From positions 1 to 9,630 of the forward strand of contig JANYAA010000200.1 in the NCBI GenBank assembly GCA_025355255.1: a stretch of DNA of 9,630 bases, in the 5' to 3' direction. The notes under the pieces were generated by a model. The model did no database searches, was not told the origin of the DNA, and was given only the letters and a program-made list of their open reading frames with translations. How positions within the stretch are numbered: position 1 is the stretch's first letter; every line of letters begins with the position of its first letter. Source of the stretch: Chloroflexota bacterium (GTDB lineage: Bacteria; Chloroflexota; Limnocylindria; Limnocylindrales; CSP1-4). Both the position numbers and the translations under genes were made by a program. Positions 5,451-9,630 of the stretch are shown one piece after another.

Positions 5451-6702
5451 CCGCCGACGCCCTCGCTGCGGCCTCGCCCCGCCGCCGCCCCAGGAACGCC
5501 GCCTCGGCCCCGTTGGGCGCCAGCGCGAGTGCCCGGTCGTACGCGGCCAGCGCGTCCGGCACGCGCCGGAGCCTCACCAGCAGCTCCGCACGCGCCGCGT
5601 GGAAGAAGCGGTACTCCGCCATCGCGGGATCGGCCGCCAGGGCGTTCATCGCGGCCAAACCCGCCGCCGGGCCGCTCACCTCAGCCAAGGCCACGGCGCG
5701 GTTGAGCGCCACCACCGGCGACGGCGCAACGCGCGCCAGCACCTCGTACAGCCCTAGGATCTGCGTCCAGTCCGTCTGGTCGGCCGCGGCCGCCTCGTCA
5801 TGGACCGCGGCGATTGCCGCCTGCAGCTGGTACGGCCCAACGCGTCCCGCCCGGAGGGACCGCTCCACCAGCGCCTGCCCCTCGGCAATCTGCGCCGCGT
5901 CCCAGCGCAACCGCTCCTGCTCGTCCAGCCGCACCAGCTGGCCGTCCGCGTCCACGCGGGCCGCTCGTCGCGCGTCCGTGAGGAGCATCAGCGCCAGCAG
6001 CCCAAGCACCTCGGGCTCGCCTGGCAGCAGCTCAGCCAGCAGGCGTGCGAGACGGATGGCCTCGTCGCAGAGGTCGCGGCGGATCAGCGCGTCACCCGCG
6101 CTCGCGTCGTAGCCCTCGTTAAACACCAAGTACAGGACGTGGAGGACGGACTCCAGCCGCTCGCCGAGGCGGTCCTGGGATGGCACGGCGTACGAGATGC
6201 CGGCAGTGCGGATCTTCCGCTTGGCCCGAACCAGCCGCTGCGCAAGCGTTGCCTCGGGCACCAGAAACGCGCTGGCAATTTCGGGCGTCGTCAGGCCGCC
6301 CAGCGTCCGCAGCGTCAGCGCAATCGCCGCCTCGGGCGCCAGCGCCGGGTGGCAGCAGGTGAAGATCAGGCGCAGCTGGTCATCAGGGATGGGGGCCATC
6401 TCGTCCTCCGCGGCCGCCATCAGTGCAGCGTCGCGTCGCGATGTTTCAAACGCGGCATCGGCGGCAATGGCATCGGCTTTCGAAGCCAGCGTGCGGGCAC
6501 GTCGGACGCGGTCGATGGCGCGGTTCCGTGCGGTTGTCGTGATCCAGGCGCCGGGGTTGGCGGGGATGCCGTCAACGGGCCAGCGCTCGAGGGCCGCCAC
6601 GTAAGCATCGGCAACCGCCTCCTCGGCCAAGTCGAAATCGCGCAGGACGCGGATGAGCGTCGCCGTCGCCCGCCCATGCTCCTCGGCGAAGACACGAGCC
6701 AC
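5446..6702 (-). CDS. ECF sigma factor, group 42 (SigI-like, with C-terminal TPR-like extension)
   Basis: 418 residues from GTG 6702, the length typical of ECF42 rather than of ordinary ECFs (about 180). Region 2 covers about residues 1-70 (ATATLIRVLRDFDLAEEAVADAYVAALERWP, then GAWITTTARNRAIDRVRRAR). Region 4 covers about 105-165 (LIFTCCHPALAPEAAIALTLRTLGGLTTPEIASAFLVPEATLAQRLVRAKRKI). LHVLYLVFNEGYDAS (188-201) and the helical remainder (about 205-405, with a TPR-like NRAVALAE...ALAAYDRALALAPNGAEAA) form the group's C-terminal domain, which in a studied Streptomyces ECF42 is needed for activity and replaces an anti-sigma factor. The frame stays open upstream: residues between the DGPF gene's stop and GTG 6702 also look coding, so the true start may be a CTG at 6771 overlapping that stop. 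It probably drives the promoter near 7180, and so its own operon. Confidence 0.93.
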   Translation of the reverse strand: MARVFAEEHGRATATLIRVLRDFDLAEEAVADAYVAALERWPVDGIPANPGAWITTTARNRAIDRVRRARTLASKADAIAADAAFETSRRDAALMAAAEDEMAPIPDDQLRLIFTCCHPALAPEAAIALTLRTLGGLTTPEIASAFLVPEATLAQRLVRAKRKIRTAGISYAVPSQDRLGERLESVLHVLYLVFNEGYDASAGDALIRRDLCDEAIRLARLLAELLPGEPEVLGLLALMLLTDARRAARVDADGQLVRLDEQERLRWDAAQIAEGQALVERSLRAGRVGPYQLQAAIAAVHDEAAAADQTDWTQILGLYEVLARVAPSPVVALNRAVALAEVSGPAAGLAAMNALAADPAMAEYRFFHAARAELLVRLRRVPDALAAYDRALALAPNGAEAAFLGRRRGEAAARASAG

Positions 6703-6767
6703 CGCGTGGCCCGCGACAACCCCGGCGGCGTCAGCTGCAACGACCGCAGCGGGCGTGGCGCGGTCGA

Positions 6768-7115
6768 TCAGCCCATCTCCAGAATCGGCCGGATCTCGAT
6801 GGTGCCAAACGCTGCACCGGGGATCCGCGCGGCAGCCTCGATGGCGGCGTCCAGATCCGCAGCGTTGATCAGGTAGTACCCGCCAAGCTGCTCCTTGGTC
6901 TCGGCAAACGGCCCGTCACTCACCACACGCCTCCCATTGCGGAGCGAGACGGTCGTGGCGGCCGAGGGCTCCTGCAGCGCCTCGCCGCCCAGGTGCTGGC
7001 CCGTCTCCTCAAGCCAGTTCGTGTAGGAGCCATACGCCTCCCACATCTTCCCCATCTCCGCCTCGCTCTGGGGGCCCGCAGCCGGGTCGGTGTAGATCAT
7101 CAGCAGATAGCGCAT
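6768..7115 (-). CDS. YCII-related DGPF-domain protein, partner of the ECF42 sigma factor
   Basis: 115 residues. It starts MRYLLMIYTDPAAG, the first strand of the YCII-like ferredoxin fold, and carries the signature DGPF at residues 67-70 within RRVVSDGPFAETKEQLGGYYLI; the end (GTIEIRPILE) is also characteristic. DGPF proteins accompany almost all ECF42 sigma factors; their biochemical role is unknown. It is probably cytosolic and may take part in sensing the signal. I chose ATG 7115 because GAGGA lies 9 bases upstream (7125-7129 on the minus strand); an ATG at 7214 would add 33 basic residues unlike the family and would lie upstream of the likely promoter. The gene is first in the operon and its stop (6768-6770) lies within the open frame of the sigma gene, which implies tight coupling. 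Confidence 0.92.
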   Translation of the reverse strand: MRYLLMIYTDPAAGPQSEAEMGKMWEAYGSYTNWLEETGQHLGGEALQEPSAATTVSLRNGRRVVSDGPFAETKEQLGGYYLINAADLDAAIEAAARIPGAAFGTIEIRPILEMG

Positions 7116-7169
7116 GGGGCGGCGTCCTCGTTGTTTGTTGCCCCGGGAGGTCCGGGCCGTCATCCTAAC

Positions 7170-7196
7170 GACGAATCGCCAAGCGCGATTTCGACA
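7170..7196 (-). promoter_or_regulatory. ECF42-type promoter of the DGPF-sigma operon
   Basis: On the minus strand, TGTCGA (7196-7191) is followed after 17 bases by CGTC (7173-7170). From memory, the described ECF42 target promoters have TGTCGA at -35 and CG(A/T)C at -10, so this is a full match at a fitting distance. The start point would be near 7162, about 47 bases before the DGPF start codon. This implies that the sigma factor activates its own operon. Confidence 0.7.
7174..7190. repeat. Perfect inverted repeat exactly filling the ECF42 promoter spacer
   Basis: AATCGC (7174-7179), centre CAAGC, GCGATT (7185-7190). The 17 bases coincide exactly with the spacer between the -35 and -10 elements. 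A protein bound there would cover the promoter face, so it may be an operator; no regulator gene lies in the window. It may also be chance. Confidence 0.4.
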
Positions 7197-7249
7197 CGGC
7201 CTCTCGGGCGCCACAGGCGCATCTTGCCGCGGCGTGCGAGCATTCGGCG

Positions 7250-8767
7250 ATGGCGCCGCCCAAGGAGATCCTGGTCATCGACGGCCGCGAGGTCGCGGTG
7301 AGCAACCCCGGGAAGGTCTACTTCCCCCAGGCCGGGTACACCAAGCTTGACGTGGTGCGCTACTTTCTGGCGGTCGCCGATGGCGCCCTGACGGGTGTCC
7401 GGGGGCGGCCGATGGCGCTCAAGCGCTTTGTTGACGGCGCCGAGTCCGAGCCGTTCTTCCAGAAGCGCGCGCCCGACAACCGCCCACCGTGGCTGCGCGT
7501 GGCAACCCTGACGTTCCCCTCGGGCCGCACGGCCGATGAGGTGGTGGTGGACGATGCCGCGGGTCTGGCGTGGGTGGCCAACCTCGGCTGTCTGGACCTG
7601 AACCCGCACCCGGTCCGCGCGGAGGATCTGGACCATCCCGACGAGCTGCGTGTTGACCTTGACCCGGTGCCAGGTGTGCCGTGGTCCCAGATCCGCGACG
7701 TGGCGGTGGTGGTGCGCGAGTCGCTGGCCTCGGTTGGCCTCGTCGGCTGGCCCAAGACGTCAGGCTCGCGGGGGATCCACATCAACGTGCGGATTGAGCC
7801 GCGCTGGACGTATCCGGAGGTTCGGCGGGCGGCCCTGGCCCTGGCGCGCGATGTGGAGCGGCGGGCGCCGACGCTTGCGACGTCGAAGTGGTGGAAGGAG
7901 GAGCGCCACGGGGTGTTCCTCGACTACAACCAGAACGCCAAGGACCGGACGGTGGCCTCCGCGTACTCCGTGCGGCCGCTCCCCGACGCGCGGGTCTCGT
8001 TCCCGCTGCGCTGGGACGAGGTGCCAGTGGTCGTGGCCGAGGACTTCACGCTGGCCACGGTGCCTGAGATCTACGCCGCGCGGGGCGATGCCGGCGCGGG
8101 CATTGACGAGGCGGTGGGCTCGCTTGAGGCGCTGCTGGAGCTGTCCGCGCGTGACGAGGCCGCCGGGCTAGGCGATGCGCCGTGGCCGCCAAACTACGCC
8201 AAGCAGGACGGGGAGCCGCCGCGGGTCCAGCCGTCTCGCGCCCGCCGTCCCGCCGGCGAGTACGAGCCCGGGAAGGGCGTTGCTGGTGGTCCGCCGCCGG
8301 ACGTCGCCGCGGAGCGGGCCGCCGCCGTGGCTGCCGGTGATCCCAACGCCGGGCTGCCGCCGCTGCCGCCGACGCCGCCCGCTGCCGACGGCTGGCAGGG
8401 CACCCGTCCCACGCCCACAGGTCGTCGCCGCTCGTCCATCCGGGTCATCGAGATCGCCCGCGCCGCGTCCAAGCGCGAGGTGCAGGCCGGCTTCGAGCGC
8501 TGGTCCCTGCGCTACCCGGAAGCCGCCGCGCACCTCGAGCCCGCCGACGTCCTCACCGACGCCATGCGCGGCCGCTCGTCCGCCTGGTACCGCCTGCGCG
8601 TCAACCTCACGCACGTCCCCGAGGCGCTGCGCCCGACCCAAGCGGAGTTGGACCCCGATTACGACCCGTGGGCGTCCATCACGCCCGAGGACCGCGCTGC
8701 CTGGGAGGCCGCGCAGGCAGCCCTCGGCGGACGAAGGCCTGCAGCCAGGAGGCGCCCCAGTGACTGA
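7250..8767 (+). CDS. LigD-type primase-polymerase (NHEJ polymerase domain) with extra C-terminal domain, no ligase
   Basis: 505 residues. Residues about 10-300 form the archaeo-eukaryotic primase polymerase domain of bacterial non-homologous end joining, which adds nucleotides at double-strand breaks. Metal ligands Asp136 and Asp138 lie in ELRVDLDPVPG and the third, Asp225, in FLDYNQNAKDRT. The phosphate-binding loop is SGSRGIHINV (171-180). No ligase (KxDG) or phosphoesterase domain is present, so this is a stand-alone polymerase. About 321-395 is a Pro/Ala/Gly-rich linker. Then comes a separate domain (about 396-475: IRVIEIARAASKREVQAGFERW... ADVLTDAMRGRSSAWYRLRVNLTHVPEALRP ... DYDPW) that I recall in some actinobacterial LigD-like polymerases, of unknown role. 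ATG 7250 is the only good start. The gene overlaps the next one by 8 bases. No Ku or ligase gene is in the window, so a partner must be elsewhere. Confidence 0.9.
   Translation: MAPPKEILVIDGREVAVSNPGKVYFPQAGYTKLDVVRYFLAVADGALTGVRGRPMALKRFVDGAESEPFFQKRAPDNRPPWLRVATLTFPSGRTADEVVVDDAAGLAWVANLGCLDLNPHPVRAEDLDHPDELRVDLDPVPGVPWSQIRDVAVVVRESLASVGLVGWPKTSGSRGIHINVRIEPRWTYPEVRRAALALARDVERRAPTLATSKWWKEERHGVFLDYNQNAKDRTVASAYSVRPLPDARVSFPLRWDEVPVVVAEDFTLATVPEIYAARGDAGAGIDEAVGSLEALLELSARDEAAGLGDAPWPPNYAKQDGEPPRVQPSRARRPAGEYEPGKGVAGGPPPDVAAERAAAVAAGDPNAGLPPLPPTPPAADGWQGTRPTPTGRRRSSIRVIEIARAASKREVQAGFERWSLRYPEAAAHLEPADVLTDAMRGRSSAWYRLRVNLTHVPEALRPTQAELDPDYDPWASITPEDRAAWEAAQAALGGRRPAARRRPSD
8747..8752 (+). 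promoter_or_regulatory. Strong ribosome-binding site inside the end of the polymerase gene
   Basis: AGGAGG lies 7 bases before GTG 8760, in the last codons of the polymerase gene. This fixes the start of the next gene although its frame is open much further upstream, and indicates translational coupling. Confidence 0.8.
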
Positions 8768-9203
8768 GCAGGTAGCGGCGAAGCAGTTTCTCGACGAGTA
8801 CCGCACCACATTCGAGCGGTTTGATGTCGCGGCCGTCGCGGCGTTCTTCGCGTTCCCGTTGCAGGTGACCGGCGACGCCGCAAACGTCACCGTCGTCAGC
8901 GTCCCGACGCTTGAGGCCTGGCTGCCCCAGCTCGAGCGCATCGTGGGCGCCTACCGGCTGCTCGGGGTGGCCTCGGCCGATGCACGTGATGTCCGGGTTG
9001 TCGCCGTGACATCGCGGATCTCGCAGGTTTCCGTCAACTGGGTACTGCTCGACGGCGAGGGCAAGGTTGTCTACGACTTCCACGCGTCATACACCGTAGC
9101 TGACCTCTGCGCCGGGCTATTGATCACCGCCATCGCCCACGACGAAGGCCCACGGCTGATGGCCGCGCTGGCCCGTCGACAGGCCGCCAGCCGCACCGCC
9201 TAG
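8760..9203 (+). CDS. Small NTF2-like (SnoaL/DUF4440-type) protein of unknown function
   Basis: 147 residues from GTG 8760. The pattern of an N-terminal helix pair (KQFLDEYRTTFERFDVAAVAAFF), a short strand with FPLQVTG, a helical segment (TLEAWLPQLERIVGAYRLLGV) and a set of beta strands (DVRVVAVTSRISQVSVNWVLLDGEGKVVYDFHASYTV) fits the NTF2-like cone fold. Members are small enzymes (isomerases, cyclases) or ligand-binding proteins. No catalytic set can be named, so function is open. There is no signal peptide. The start is fixed by an ideal AGGAGG 7 bases upstream and overlaps the polymerase gene by 8 bases, so the two are made together; whether it helps the polymerase is unknown. The frame remains open upstream to 8175, but that part is out of frame with the polymerase and has no family character. 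Confidence 0.82.
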   Translation: MTEQVAAKQFLDEYRTTFERFDVAAVAAFFAFPLQVTGDAANVTVVSVPTLEAWLPQLERIVGAYRLLGVASADARDVRVVAVTSRISQVSVNWVLLDGEGKVVYDFHASYTVADLCAGLLITAIAHDEGPRLMAALARRQAASRTA

Positions 9204-9630
9204 TCCACGTCCTCCTGGATCGTCGGGTCATCGACCAGGGGCGCCACGCCGCGCAGCTCGCGCAGGCGGTTGACGCGGTCAATCGTCCGCGGGTGCGTGG
9301 AGAAGATCCCGGCCGCGCGCTTCTCCCATGCGCGGATGGGGTTCACGAACCACAGCGGCGCCGTGGCGCGGTTGGCGGCGACAAGCTCCGTGTGGGACCG
9401 GGCCGCTTTGAGCAGCGCCTCCTCCAGCGCAGCTGGGTTGCGCCCCAACTCCACGGCCGTGGCGTCGGCGAGGTATTCGCGCTGGCGCGACACGGCCACC
9501 TGCGTCAGGCGGGCGAAGAGCGGCGCGATGGCGTTGAGCACGGTGGCCACCAGCAGCAGGACCAGGACGAAGATGATGATGGCCAGGACGATGGCGAAGG
9601 CGTCGCCGGCATCTCCGTCGCCTCCGCCGG
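9200..9630 (-). CDS. htpX: M48-family (HtpX-like) membrane zinc metalloprotease, C-terminal part
   Basis: The gene enters from the right edge, so its N-terminus, including the HExxH zinc motif, is outside. The visible 142 residues begin with a Gly/Asp-rich loop and a strongly hydrophobic segment (FAIVLAIIIFVLVLLLVATVL), followed by SRQREYLADATAVELG. This is the M48 motif holding the third zinc ligand (Glu of REYLAD) and the conserved Asp four residues later. The end has FVNPIRAWEKRAAGIFSTHPRTIDRVNRLREL, in which FSTHPRTIDRVNRL is typical of HtpX-type proteases. HtpX degrades damaged membrane proteins. The frame is open to the window edge; GTG 9550 lies within the membrane segment and is not the start. 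The stop shares CTAG with the convergent NTF2-like gene. The symbol is by family resemblance only. Confidence 0.88.
   Translation of the reverse strand, partial: GGGDGDAGDAFAIVLAIIIFVLVLLLVATVLNAIAPLFARLTQVAVSRQREYLADATAVELGRNPAALEEALLKAARSHTELVAANRATAPLWFVNPIRAWEKRAAGIFSTHPRTIDRVNRLRELRGVAPLVDDPTIQEDVD

Noticed and set aside
5800..6876. Plus-strand open frame of 358 codons opposite the sigma-factor gene
   Set aside because: The composition is low in hydrophobic pattern and has no domain; it lies across two recognisable minus-strand genes and their junction.
8175..8759. Upstream 195 codons of the open frame that ends at 9203
   Set aside because: This part is Pro/Arg/Ser-rich and lies out of frame over the C-terminal part of the polymerase; the strong ribosome-binding site and GTG at 8760 mark the real start.
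9175..9182. Second TGTCGA on the minus strand near the end of the NTF2-like gene, as another ECF42 promoter
   Set aside because: No CG(A/T)C follows at 16-17 bases and it points toward the inside of the NTF2-like gene in antisense, with no gene behind it.

Overview
This is a GC-rich, densely coded bacterial chromosome segment with eight intact genes, one broken gene and two genes cut by the window edges. Base composition and gene content (a group 42 ECF sigma factor with a DGPF partner, a stand-alone LigD-type polymerase, GTG starts, few A/T-rich spacers) suggest a high-GC lineage such as Actinomycetota or a Chloroflexota class like Limnocylindria. The phylum is an inference from gene style, not a marker-based assignment. 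There are no rRNA or tRNA genes, CRISPR arrays, insertion sequences or phage genes.

Layout, left to right. (1) 1-1115, plus strand: the end of an unrecognised multi-pass membrane protein, then a GNAT acetyltransferase, closed by a GC-rich hairpin. (2) 1293-2141, minus strand: a carbon-nitrogen hydrolase of the nitrilase superfamily with a complete Glu-Lys-Cys triad. (3) 2142-2405: a divergent control region with a palindrome, a sigma70-like promoter and a GC-rich structured leader. (4) 2406-4994, plus strand: a two-gene metal operon. The first gene makes a soluble PRC-barrel + MgtE_N + CBS protein with no channel domain. The second makes an NRAMP-fold transporter whose metal-binding motifs are not the classical ones. 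(5) 4995-5441: a hairpin, a gene-free stretch, and the remains of a VOC/glyoxalase gene that has lost its middle. (6) 5446-7115, minus strand: a DGPF/YCII-domain protein followed by its ECF42 sigma factor, behind a promoter that fits my recollection of the ECF42 consensus. A perfect inverted repeat exactly fills the -35/-10 spacer. (7) 7250-9203, plus strand: a LigD-type primase-polymerase with an extra C-terminal domain and no ligase, translationally coupled to a small NTF2-like protein. (8) 9200-9630, minus strand: the C-terminal part of an M48 (HtpX-like) membrane metalloprotease, whose stop codon shares a CTAG with its convergent neighbour.

The most interesting system is the metal operon. 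The cytosolic Mg2+ sensor that normally gates the MgtE channel is here encoded beside an NRAMP-fold carrier whose Asn and Met metal ligands are replaced. This suggests a Mg2+ (rather than Mn2+/Fe2+) transporter under a borrowed MgtE-type sensor. Second is the ECF42-DGPF module, where an autoregulatory promoter and a possible operator can be read directly, with a decayed VOC gene beside it.
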